Source of the DNA: Psoroptes ovis
Lineage: Eukaryota > Arthropoda > Arachnida > Sarcoptiformes > Psoroptidae
Assembly: GCA_002943765.1 (NCBI GenBank)
Contig: PQWQ01000010.1
Coordinates: forward strand, 746,501-810,500
Length of the DNA: 64,000 nt
Direction: 5' to 3'
Positions within the stretch are counted from its first letter, which is position 1. Each line of letters begins with the position of its first letter. The notes under the pieces are model-generated. The model saw nothing but the letters and a program-made list of their open reading frames with translations. It searched no databases and had not been told where the DNA came from. The translations under genes were made by a program, and so were the position numbers. Shown here one piece after another: positions 22,502 through 35,095 of the stretch.

Positions 22502-25069
22502 GATCATCAAACAAACAATCGAATTGAATTTGAATGAATTGAATCGATTCAATTGTTTGGTTAATTATCAATGCATTGTTGTCAGTGTCATCGTTTTTCG
22601 ATAGTTTGGCACTGGCAAACGGTAAACTCACCAATCGTAAACCTTTGACCTTTGATGACTAAGTTACAATTTACCACAAATTAGCCACAAATGACAATTG
22701 ATCGAATTCGTTTTCATTTGATTATGTGAATAATTCACATGAAAAAATAGCAGTCTTCTCAGGTTCTCAGGTTATAACCCTTTCAGAGATAAATTTCAAT
22801 TAGATTTTCAGGAATATTTCTGAGATTCTAGAGTGGTAGAACCAATCAAACACTGAATCATGTGAAATCATTTAGTCAAGTCAATATGTTTTCACTATGA
22901 ATATTAAAATTATTAGATAGATTCAAACAAACAGCTTTTACTGATTCAATTTTTTTGTTTTTTGAAACAAAATTTCAATTTACACACACGAAAATCAAAG
23001 TCAAAAATGATAATAATAATCATGGCACAGTGTAATATTAATGTAATGATAACATTTGAAATATTTTTTACGAGTGTTTGTTCCCGAAATAATCTCATTT
23101 GAAAGAGGTTCTATTCGAGGTACAAACATTTGATTTTATTCGAAGGTATTGCATGTGTGTTTTCGTATCTAATACACAGGATTTTCAATTTTAGAAATTT
23201 GCAAAAATGAAAAAAAAAAAATTTCCATTTCACTCAACCACCAGCCAGCCAGCCAGTAGGGTAAAAAAAAATCACGAACACGATGTGCGTGTTTAGAATC
23301 TATAAGCATTTTGGAAATCAGTGAATCTATCAGTGAAAAACCTCGAAATGCACCAGTGATACCAGTTGGCCAGAATTTTCGGCCAAACAAAAAGCGCCGA
23401 TAAAAAGCTTAAAACATTGGTATGCTTTGGTTCTATTTTATCTGAGATTTTCATCAATTTTTTGCCCAAAATTTGTAAATTATCGGATTTTTGGCAACCG
23501 AATATTCAGTTGTTCATGGCATTGATTGTTTTTTAGATTATTTACCACAGTTGACCGGGAGATTATCGTTGATTTTTGATCAGAAAAATGCTGGATCACA
23601 AGTGTCTGAGTCAGTTTTCATCTCTGACACTTTAAATGATCAGCATTTTCATCGATAGGTCAATCAATAGGTCAAAATGATTGAATGAATCAATTAATCA
23701 AGAGTGAATCAATTTCAAATCTACAGAATTTCATTGACTCAATTTGATTCAATTTGATAAAAATAATGAATAAATAATTGAATACATTGTATTCAACATG
23801 TTTCAATTCATTTATTTATTTATGAATGAAAATGATTAATAAATAAAATGAATAAACACATTTTTTCCGGTATTTATTCAATTATTAATAAGAATAAAGC
23901 CATGAAAGCGAAAGCCTACAACCTGTTTGATGAATGGTGAATTATGATAATCGAAAACGATATTGTTTCTGGCGGTTTCGAGGGTTTTCGACGGATTCAA
24001 AGGCGTGAAAGAAAGGGCTATACATTTACCAGGCATTCAAAGTGCATTGAAATGCGAAGTGAAATTGAGCCGAATTGTATTGCAATGGCGAATGAATTAA
24101 TGAAAAATTAATAATCTCGATTAAATATTAAACAATTTTTTTTCGACTGAATATTATTTCGTATTTTGACTATTTTGGCGTCATTTAATTCAAAGTGAAT
24201 TGAGACTAAATATTAGAATTGATAAAGATGATGATCTATGGAAGAACAATTAAATCATGGCGTTGAAATCATTTCGGAAATTTGCGATCATTTTCAGGCT
24301 AAATAATCATTTACAAGAATGAATCAATGAATAGGAATGAATGGATAAATGACAAGTGGATGAATGTGACAAGTGGTAATTATCCAAAAAGTGTGTACAT
24401 AATTATCATCATGATTATCACATTATTCATTGAAATATATCAGGGATATTTGATACAAAATTATTATTTTTGAAAAAATGGAAATAATAATTTAAAATTT
24501 CAACACCTTTTAATGAATTACTTTGGTCATTCGAGAGCTGATTCATTACTCTCGAGAGCTGTCAATCATTATTCGATTGCCAGTATTTGGATCATCATTA
24601 TCATGGTTATCATTATTATCTGTCAAATTGATGATTATCAACACTGTCATTCATTTGCAATCATTTGGTGACGATAATTATCATGATGATAATAACAATG
24701 ATAATGATGATAATCATTTAATCATATCAAAATACGAATGAATAATTCGCAATTCATGAAGAATTATCATTAAAATACTTTCAAATATTTCCAAAACGAA
24801 AAACACGTTCCAATTGATGGGCGTCAATTATGGAAACATTTATTGTGTTTGGAATATTATTTGTCCAAATATGAATGATTGAAAACAATCCATAAATACA
24901 CAAATGGATTGAAACAATCATCCGAAAATTCCATCATCGAAAAACAACCAAACAACATTATTATTTTGACTCGATTATTATTATTTTCGAGCAATAAAAA
25001 TCAAATGGAATCAAACGAGTTTGCCAAACAATAACAACAAATTGAAGCAATTTTCATTTATTTATTTTG

Positions 25070-25151
25070 CTAGGTTGTCCGAAAAGTTCACCCCGCTTAA
25101 TCCGATAGAGTTGCCAAATGAAAATCGGCCAAAATTTTTCGGACAGCTTAA
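25070..25151. mobile_element. Mariner-type MITE, subfamily B
   Basis: The element runs from CTAGGTTGTCCGAAAAG to TTTTCGGACAGCTTAA, then TA. The subfamily B core is in the opposite orientation (GCTTAATCCGATAGAGTTGC). Confidence 0.85.
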
Positions 25152-26314
25152 TATTTACTGACCAAAAAACAGTTATTATTTCTATTATTATCATTATGAA
25201 ACAAATGAATCGAATCCAATTTTTGAAAAACAAAATATTGTACATTGGAAATTCAAGCCTCGAAGCCTATTAAGGTCTGGTGAAATGAATGAATGAATGA
25301 ATTGAAAGATTTTGATCCAAAATTGATCCGAAATATTGATCCAAATCAACCGAATGAATTAGACTGACTAATAAAACGTCTAATGACAGATAAACATGAA
25401 ATTTTTCAAAGTGTTTTCAAAGCGAATTCAAACAATTACTGATGAACATCGCCCATCATATCATCAATTGATAGATACTTAGTCTGAAAATCATTCGAAA
25501 AAACCATTCGCAAAACAATCAAATGAATACACATTGAGGTATTAACCTTTGAATATGAACACATACAAATCTAATGAATATCATATCGTCCAGCAGATGT
25601 TATCATCGATAAATACTTGGATACATTGTACCGAAATTACGATTCGTACACAAGTCAATGTAAGGGTGGCAATTGAATAATAATGATAATGATCGAATTT
25701 TGCTTTTTCAGGGCAAATTTAATGATTGTATTGGGCCTACCTAAGTGAATATCATTGAAAAATTGCCTTCAATAAAAAAACAATTGACAAAATGTCAATT
25801 AATCATTTGAAATTATGTGACAAAATCGAACATGAATCAATATCGATATGTTTCAGATCAATTAAACTGAATGCATAGTAGTATCATAGGGTTATTTAAA
25901 ATATCAAATTTGTTCGAATTGAAAGTCAATTACTTTGAACAAATACAACTTGAAACAAAAGGAGAACAATGAACAATAATCGATTAGATCGAAAAATTGA
26001 TCAAAAAATCAATATTAATCGATTAGTATCAATGAATGATCATTGAATAATCATTGAATAATCAATAGAACAGTCATTATTCGAAATTATTATTTCAAAA
26101 AAATTCAACAATATTCATTGATAGTCAAAGGTTAATTAATTTAAAATTTTGCAAATTTAAACGAAACAAATTCAAACGAAATAATCGGGTTGAAACCTTT
26201 AATTTTTTGGAAGATTGACACTGAATAATCAAATAATTACTCATTCAAAATCATCATTATAATCATCAAATATATAATTATTTAAATTCAAGAAAAACGT
26301 CAAAATGAAAACTA

Positions 26315-26395
26315 TTGGGTTGTCCCATAAGTTCTTGCCGTTTTTTGAGTTATTTTTTCATTCGAAAAATGGCAAGAATTTATGGGACAACCTAA
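26315..26395. mobile_element. Mariner-type MITE, subfamily C
   Basis: An 81-bp element from TTGGGTTGTCCCATAAG to ATGGGACAACCTAA, flanked by TA on both sides. Confidence 0.9.
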
Positions 26396-29300
26396 TAAAT
26401 AGATGAATGGAAATGAATGTGATTATTCAAATCAAGAGCTTCCAATATTGACAATTATCATTATCATTATGTTGATGAATGATAAATGACAAATTGTTTT
26501 TCGAGAAATTCTTCCTTTCTTCTAAAATAATCGATTAACTATAGTCTTTGAAAAGTAAAAAATATGAATCGATTGAATTTTGGATTCATATTTATTTTTA
26601 GGGTTTTTTTGGGTCGTGTATTCATTTATTCATTTAAATTTTCAACGGCAAATATATCACGAACATGAATAATTGAAAATTTTCTTTTTTGCACCCAAAA
26701 AATATAAAATAATTTCAGATGGGAACATATAACACATGATATCATTATCATCATCATCATTGAAATCATCAAATGAAATCATCAAGGGTTGTGTGACCTT
26801 GTATGTATGCAAATATTAAATATTCAGATATTTGTCTAAAATTGATTATTTTTCGGAATATTATCAAAATATCAACCATGGTGCATTCAAAATCGATAAA
26901 ATTCAATCGAAATGGAACAAAATATATATGAGAAATGAAATATGAATTCATTTTGCCATATTTTTGCCGATAAACAAACAAATATGATCATCGGTTTGTG
27001 ATATATGGATATTTTTGGGCCAAAGGAAAAAACTAATCCTTTGAATCACCCAAAATCGATGATATCTACGAAAAATGAACAAAATTTGATTGATTTTGAT
27101 TGATTATATTTGTATGTATCGAAATTACAATAATAATGATCGAGACAATGATGATGATGGGTACATTAATTCAATGATAATTCAATTTGATTATTGAATT
27201 ATCTGTTTGCAAACATCGAAAATATTTCGATTCATTAATCTTCTTCTCACGCCTTTCGATGTTTGTTTCGATTTCTGAATTATTTTCGAGGGGATACAAG
27301 TGAATCAAGCGGTGTTACAATTCGGTGAATTGAGCAGCATTGAATGAGCACAACAACAACAATCAATCATTGTTCATTGATCGACCAATGTTTGTTTGTT
27401 CACCCATTAATCGAAAATGGTTGAAATGATTGATTCAAAATGAAGTTACAAATGATGATGTATCCACATTTGATTATGAATGAACAAACAAATAAACAAA
27501 CAACAACCTTACAAAGCAGTTATAACTTAATAAAACAAAAAAAAATCAAACTTGTAATTTCAGTTTCAATTTGAAAAATTCCCATTTGAATTATTCAAAG
27601 CCAGTTGCGAAAATTCAATTACAGTTTTGCAATTTTCGGGTGAAACAACACATTGGTCATTTTATGTTTCTTCAATGTTTTTGTTTTAATGGTTATGACC
27701 TCGTACGAGATAAAATCAATTACCGAAGTTTTTTCGGTGAATGAAAATTTTCGACTTTGTGTGAACCGTGCCGCTTATTGCAATTTGTCGATATTCAGCA
27801 GTACCCTGCATGAAACTATGCAAGCAAAACCCTGTATTACCCTTCGAAAATTACAGCCTTATGCCTCAACGAAAATTTTACGAAATTATCGTTTTTTCGA
27901 TACAAATTCGTTTTTCATTTCCGAAAACGATACCTTTGGGATACTGATAACTGCATTTTGAATTATTTGAATTTTCGGTCAAAATATTTTTTCGACGAAA
28001 TTCAATTTGTATGAATTGAATTCAAATTGAATTTATTCAATTATTTGTTTATCAACGAAATCATTTCGTAAATGAATCAAATTAATGTTTGATTTTCCCG
28101 TGGAATATTTTTTTCCATGAATTTTTCGTTTGTTTTCCATGAATCGAAAATATGATCCATCGGTAATAGCCCTACGGACAAATTAATTCGGGTACAATCA
28201 ACAGAGTCAATGAACACCGAAAATAATCTGAATAACAAACAAATAACAATAATTCAAGGATAAATTTATTTTCAATTTATTTGATCATTGATTGATCGAT
28301 GATTATCATCGATTCGAAGATCATCGATATCATTATGATTGCGCAATTCAATGATATTCAATGACATTTCATTCAAAACACTTGACACTTTGCTCGGACC
28401 TTTTGTGCGGCGAACTTTTCGCCTTTCAAAGTGGACCATGTCAAATGTTGTGTGCGGAGCATTTCAATGGAATAATAAATCTAAAATTGTCTATGAAATC
28501 TAAAAGGTATCTTTCAAAAAGAAATCTAATGAAAACATATGAAATTTCGAGCATCATAATAAATTAAAATTAATAGCAACAACTAACACAACGAACAACT
28601 GAACAACATATCTTTGCTATCTTAGCTTGGCTAATAATCAGCTAGCAATTCGCTATAATCATTAATTATTCAAAATGAATGAAACATCATTCAAAATAAA
28701 TAAAACATCATTCAAACCAAATACACCAATCCTGAACAAATAACAATGAATTATAAATTGAAGTAAATTATAATAATAATATTACTTGTCATTTGTATTT
28801 TGTGTATTCTGTACAATTTTTATAATTATAATTTGACATAATTCACCATTAAATATCGATCGTAATGGTCATTTTCACTGAATAATGACCATAACGATTG
28901 ATGGTGGTCCATTTCAATTCGGATATCGGCACTGATCGAAAATCAATCGAATTCATTGATTCATTCAGAGAAAAACATTTTTCACAAAAAAAAAAATGTT
29001 TTAGAACCACTGAATGAATCAAAGACTAAAGGTAAACGAATTCATCTCTATTCAATTTTCTATGTATATAACCGAATAATAACAATAAACAATATAATAA
29101 TGATCATGATCATGATGATCCGTGTGGGTCTTTGGGGACCTTTGGACCTGTATAGTGCGCATAGTACCTTCACCAACAAACAACAAATCGACTACGAAAC
29201 ATCAACGAATACGGGAATGAAATGAGACTTTTGAAACTACGAACAAACAGACAAACAAATACAATGCAATACGACTGCAAATACGAATCCGAAAATACAA

Positions 29301-30980
29301 CAAAATAAATGATCATCATCGAAACAAACATGATGATAATGATACGACAACAATAACGAAGACAACGACGACACAATAATGTCCTATGAGAATATAATTC
29401 CATGTTCGAGAATCGAGAATCGTGAATTTTCAAATTCATTTTTCATTGTTTACTGTACTATAGTATAGCCCCTGAAAATGCCATTGGTGGCATTTGAAAT
29501 GAAAGCATTCAAATGAAAGCATATAGCACACAGCTCCGTAGCTTCATAGCCTCATGGCTTCATAGCTTCACAATAGCATCATCATCATCATCATCAACAG
29601 CAGCATCGGTGGGCCAAAGTTAATTTAAAATTATTGCCGTTTGTTTGTCGTATTCAAAACAAATGAATATACAGTGATATAATGGCACATGTTAAACATC
29701 AACAACAACCAGCAATGATAATGATAATATTAATGACAATATTTCACAAAAATAAATTAATCTATGTTTTGATATCAATTTTATTCGTTGTATTTTGACA
29801 CATTTTTGTTTTCAACAATGAATGACAGGCTATAGTTTTGGTATATGTATGGCTATGGTACGACCACTTTTGATCGTACAACCAATGACAGTGTAATGAA
29901 CATTCACTTGGTTCATGTATGTGTACCATGTGATTTTGCACATTCACGGTTATCTATTTTAATTTAATGTCAAATTATTACTTGTCAAATTACTTGGAAA
30001 ACTTTTTTTTTTTTTTTTTTTTTTTGGAAAACCAAGGTTTCACATTTTATTTCCACATTGAATTTTCAATGGCTTTTGGGCCCCGATTTCGGGGGACAAT
30101 CGACGAGGATATAACCATTGTAATAATTGTATGCGTATGCGAAGACATACGTTAAATATGTTTCGTATGAAAATAAAAAAAACAAAATTTAAAAATGATC
30201 AATTTTAATTTAAAAATTTTAGAAATTTATTTCTCAAATTTAAAATTGAATTTTTGAATTTTGAAATTTTTGAAATTTTCTCCACACCGTTGAATGTTCA
30301 TGTATTCTTGTGGTTGTTTGTATTGTAACACGTTTGTACTGAAAGATAATAATGATTTTTTTTTTGATGAAAATCCCAAGTGTTTTTTGTTTCCGATTGA
30401 AATTTTCAAATTTTTTTTTTTTTTTGCGGTCAAAGTGTTGAAATTTTAAAGCATCTAAAAGTCAATGAAATACGATTAGTCTACCGATGTCAGAATCAAC
30501 ACCAGCCGAACGTAATTACAGGTATACGATGGATGAATACTGGCCGAAATTCCTCGAAAGGTAACTGGTCAAATTCATAGAGGGTAACTCGTCAAAGCAT
30601 TCAACACAAATGGTCGCCATTAATGGTCAAAACGAATGGACACTAGACAGGTCTTGGTAATTTGATTCGATTTTTTCAAAATTTTTTAGCTTAAAACAAG
30701 TCCAAAAATGGCTCGAAACTGAATCATCATTTCTCGGTTCATGATCAATGATCATAATGTTCAATTTCAATTCATTCTATTCATCTTCATCATCATCATC
30801 ATCATCATCAAACGAAATACCAAATTCAAACAACACGCATATATAACGATACCTTTATAATGGTATGTGTTTTTAAGCTTTTGTGAAATGAAATGAAATA
30901 AAATGAAAAAAAAAATAGAAATGGTGAATTATAAACTTGATGCATTATTTATTATCTTATTTGCCATTATTCGGTATATA

Positions 30981-31060
30981 TTAGATTGTCCGAAAAGTTC
31001 TTGCCGATTTTCTCATTACTTTCTACGATATAATCGGCAAAAACTTTTCGGACAACCTAA
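30981..31060. mobile_element. Mariner-type MITE, subfamily A
   Basis: Exactly 80 bp, TTAGATTGTCCGAAAAG to TTTTCGGACAACCTAA, TA on both sides, with the core CTACGATATAATCGG on this strand. Confidence 0.9.
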
Positions 31061-32201
31061 TACATTAATTCGACAAATGTATAGCCTACAACCAGCAACA
31101 GCAACAACAGCAGCAGCAGAAACAACAAAATTACACCCGAAATTTCTACTTTTTTTTTGTTGAACACCGAAATATCAGTATTCGGTTATGATCACATGGA
31201 GAAAATGGTTTGAATTTTGTTCAAGATACGTCATTCACAATGAAGAATATGATTCACAAAGAATTTGGAGAAAATTAACGAAATTCTGTTCGAATATTAT
31301 TGTTGTTTGTTGTTGTTGGTCATAATAATTTGATTCTTCGAAGCAAAAAACCAACAAAAATTGATAATGATATTATGGAGCTCAAGGTTTCAATATGAAA
31401 CGATTCATGTGTCCATTTGGTATTTAAAACATAGGAAAATATCAATTAGAAATGTAAGGTCATCTTTGTTCTTTCGAAAACTTTTCATCGTCTTATGACG
31501 TATTTTGGTCATTCAAAATTTGGTGTATTTAAGATTTAAGAATTTCAAATTCGGTAAATAATTCGATATTTTCAGTGTAAATAAATGACATTTTCAAAAG
31601 TAAATATTAGCAGTTCGATCAATGCTTTCGCAATTGAGAGATGGGAATCGAGGGAATCTATGAGTCTACGAATCAATGGAAATATCAGACTTCAATTGAG
31701 GATTTTACGAAATGCAATTTTGAATTTGAGTACTGATTTCGAGCCTATTTCTATGTGTATTTTTGTGAGTGGATCAAAACCTCGAATGAATCGCAGGCAG
31801 CGAAAAGGTTGTAAATTATTAATTATATTATGGCAAAATGTACAGAAATGAAAAACGTAATTCAAATTTAAAATTACATCAAAAGATGTAATAATAAACA
31901 TTGATGTTGTACAATCGAGACATACAAGCAGTTCTATTTGAGATCTTTCCAATCTTTTTTTCGGAGATGTTTCGAAAAATGGTAAATGGTAAATTATAGC
32001 ATCGATACCATAAGGTATATGGCATTCAAAATTCGAGTAAATGATGCTATATGCTTATTATCAAGATTCAAGATGATATCATCAAGCGAAATATAAACCT
32101 ATATACCCCTGTACGAATGCTTCAAGATCATTTTCAATGATAATTCAGACCATCAAATCATCATTATCATACACAAACATGAACACACCAACACAGGTGT
32201 T

Positions 32202-32210
32202 GCCATCTAT
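32202..32210 (+). promoter_or_regulatory. GCCATCTAT motif upstream of the FN3-ZP gene
   Basis: This is the same 9-mer seen before PP4 and the xylosyltransferase, about 500 bp before the start codon at 32712. Confidence 0.2.
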
Positions 32211-32711
32211 CATATATGATTGATAAGGGTATGATTATCATCATCATTGAAGGAGATTCATGGAAATTTCCTGAAATGGCCTGGTTAATCTGGAGAAAAA
32301 ACTGGTTAACATTGTTTTGCTTGTTTTTGAGTGCAGAAAAATGGTTAAGAGTGATCAACTCTTTCAACACAGCCTTTTGAGAATATCATATCATTCAGAT
32401 AGATTTTTGATATCATGAATTCGGTACAATGAAGACAATGAACTCGCCTCGAAAAAGGTAAGATGATGTCAATGATGATGATGATGATGATGATGGCGAT
32501 ATGACAATACAAACCAGAATTGAATTGAATGTAGAATAGAAAACTTGTCCGATTCGTCATGGTCATAGGAGTTATAGCCTTTAGTGTATTGATGCTCTTT
32601 GATATCTTTTAATGTGTGGTTTAAATCTCAATGTTTATGAAGATCATCTTAAACTAGTACATATTTTTTGTGGCTGTGTATTTGTCACTGGTTTTATTCG
32701 ATTTTTTCAAA

Positions 32712-34111
32712 ATGTCAACTCAACAATTATTCCGATCGAACATTTGGATTTCATTGATATTATTGACATCATTGACATTGGCTGAATTAAATAATGGTAA
32801 GTATTTTTCGAACATTTAAATTTGATTTGATTGAATCAATCGATTTGAATTCAATTTTTTTTCGGGCTAACCAGAAATTGAAAACCTTCGAATATCGGGC
32901 GATTTTCGTTCAATAAAGCTACAATGGGATTATTTCGGTAAAAATATTGAAGGCGGTGATGGCAATGGTGACGGTGGTGGTGGTCCAAAATTTCATATCA
33001 AGTAAATTTAAAGAAACAAATTTAGTCTCGAAACCCTGAGAAAATTTTCTCAAGGATAAGCTTAATTTGTCTGAGAAATCGATTCATTAATAATTCGACT
33101 TTATCCCTACCTTTAGATATTGTGAATTGAATACATGGCAATCAAAAAGCCGTTGTAAAGATCGAGTGGTACAAAATTGGAATTTTATTGACGGAAATGA
33201 TCAACATCAACAAACACAACGTAGACAAAACAACAATATCGGCGAAGATTCGGATGATATTATTGATTTAAAACAAACAAATCATAATCATTATGAAGCG
33301 ACTATTAATAATTTACGTGTACAAACAAATTATTCGATCAATGTTAATCCAATTGTTGATCGAAATTCATCAACGGAGAACACCGGCGATGATCAAATCA
33401 AAGGTTATTCGGCGGATAAAGCTAATAATTCAATGGCTATTGTTTCGACTAAGAGTTGTAAGTTCAATCAAATCGTTCTCTGTGTGTGTTCTAATGACAT
33501 TTATTTTTCTAAAAAGTTATGGCTCGAACATTACGCTGTTTGGCTAATGTATCGGAAATTCAAGTATTTACCGGACCATATTTTGGTGGCCGTATTGCTG
33601 TCGAAGGTGTAGACATACCTGAATGTATAATCAATGGGAACCGATCGGATCCGAAAGATAATTATAATTTTACAATTAATCATGAATTGTGTAAAAGTAA
33701 AACAATTGTACGTAATTGAAATGGCTTGATTTTAAGTAATCAATGCAATCAATTCATTGAATTTCCCCCATTCAAAACCTCCAGGATAACGTAAAAATCG
33801 AAACAATGGTCATGGTGAATGAAAATCGTGAAATATTGACACATAATTCACGCCGATATTTGGTCATTTGTGGTTTTGATCCTGATAAATATTTGCTTAC
33901 AGCATCGGTTGCTGTACCGAAATTTTTATTGAAAAAAAATCCAAATCAACAATCAAATCAAACATCGACGAATACAAAATTTGAATTACCATTAATTCTA
34001 GATAAACGTATCAATCCGAAAGGACGTCATCCAGTATTTATCGAAAGAAATTCATTGCGATTAATGAATAAAAACGATAGAAAAGATAGAATTCGAACCA
34101 AAGAAATTTAA
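32712..34111 (+). CDS. Secreted FN3 and ZP-like domain protein
   Basis: Five exons (32712-32796, 32875-33001, 33117-33457, 33517-33707, 33785-34111) join in phase into 356 residues. Residues 1-24 form a signal peptide (basic start, hydrophobic core, ending LTLA before ELNNG). A fibronectin type III-like domain follows, with SIKLQWDYF, a FHIKYCEL strand and NNLRVQTNYSINVNPI at its end; a 40-residue Gln/Asn/Asp insert splits it. The second half has zona-pellucida-like spacing: TGPYFGGRIAVEGVD, PECIINGNRSDP, YNFTINHELC, IETMVMVNENREILT, RRYLVICGF, with paired cysteines. Such proteins are extracellular, for example in cuticle or apical matrix. There is no membrane anchor or furin site after the ZP-like part; a basic tail ends the protein. 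Domain assignments are by pattern only. An AATAAA lies 74 bp after the stop. This is the only plus-strand gene. Confidence 0.7.
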
Positions 34112-34184
34112 AATAATTATTTAAAACAGAATGTAATTAGTAAATTATTTAAGATTAAACACGATTTCAATCGATTTCTATGAG

Positions 34185-34190
34185 AATAAA
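34185..34190 (+). terminator. Polyadenylation signal of the FN3-ZP gene
   Basis: AATAAA, 74 bp after the TAA stop, followed by another AATAAA-like stretch. Confidence 0.55.
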
Positions 34191-34395
34191 AAAATAAAAT
34201 TCAATTCATATTTCAATTGAAATTGATTATTCATGAAAATTTGAATAACTTGAGAGTTATCTTGGTGGAGTTATGTTAAGCAAAATCCAACCTACCTTTC
34301 CGGTGCTGAATGTGTGTTCGAAAAGACCAACAAGGTCGATTCAAAGGTAATCGATGCATAATGCCGATGATGATGTGTGGTCTTCGTTTTTAAGG

Positions 34396-34405
34396 TATAA
34401 AAAGG
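34396..34405 (+). promoter_or_regulatory. Orphan TATA box
   Basis: TATAAAAAGG in a GC-richer context, with no recognisable coding exon downstream on the plus strand. Confidence 0.35.
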
Positions 34406-35095
34406 CTAAAGCTATTTGACTTATTTTCAAATTTGTTGATTCATAATTCATAATCGGTGAACACGAGTTGAATATCACAAAATCATCGATTTGGTCGTCG
34501 AATTTTCATTTATTTTAATCGTTCGATGTAAACACATTGGAAAACATTGGAACAAATCAAAAATAACTACGAATACAAATTGAATTGATAAATTGTGGTA
34601 ATAATTTAAATCATTCAAATAAAAACAATAATTTGAACAATTACAATCGACGTATTATTGCTGTAATTTATCAAGTTGATTTGTATTTGATTACAAGCGA
34701 AATTTTTTTTTAAAACAACAAAATTTTTAAAAGGTTTGTACGTTGTTGAATTAATGTTTTACATGGTTTCAAGTTTTTGATTCGGCGTTTTGAAATTGAA
34801 TTTCGTACTTTTCAATTTGATTTTCGTAATCACACTGTTCAAAATTACTTTGAAAACTACGAAAATGATGTTCAAAACTTTGAATTTAAACTTGAAAACC
34901 CTGTATTTTTTAAAATGAATAAACTCTATGTATTTTGAAAATCATTTTTTTTAAAATTTATTTATTTGAAAATGAAAATTTTTCCAAAATTAAAGTTTAA
35001 AAAAGTTTAAACTTTACATTTCAAGTTCATTTATTTATTTTAGTCATCGGTGAATGTAATCAATTTTTCTGTTTGTAAATAAAATAAAATTGTTT

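Larger units (their letters stand above)
18122..32711. other. Gene-poor interval upstream of POU4, 14.6 kb
   Basis: No open frame here has recognisable domains; the longest (27653-27961 plus, 31585-31851 plus, 31692-31952 minus) are about 90-100 codons with no motif. It contains four MITEs, a 29-bp tandem duplication (22444-22501), CA-rich tracts (about 18961-18982 and 19460-19473), a (GGAAAACC)-like degenerate array (19085-19146) and many short A/T tracts. The stretch 20150-20480 is less AT-rich and has TATATATAG near 20246. A desert this size in an otherwise compact genome, next to a neuronal POU gene, may hold enhancers or non-coding first exons; nothing in the sequence proves it. Confidence 0.5.
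34112..35095. other. Interval between the convergent FN3-ZP and POLG2 genes
   Basis: The two genes converge here. It contains the FN3-ZP polyadenylation signal and a less AT-rich block at 34255-34440 with a plus-strand TATA box (34396-34405) that no recognised gene explains. Confidence 0.5.

Noticed and set aside
27653..27961. 102-codon plus-strand frame
   Set aside because: It has no recognisable domain, no splice partners and no polyadenylation context.
31585..31952. Overlapping frames of 88 (plus) and 86 (minus) codons
   Set aside because: They overlap on opposite strands and neither has a recognisable motif; could be a decayed fragment but not supportable.
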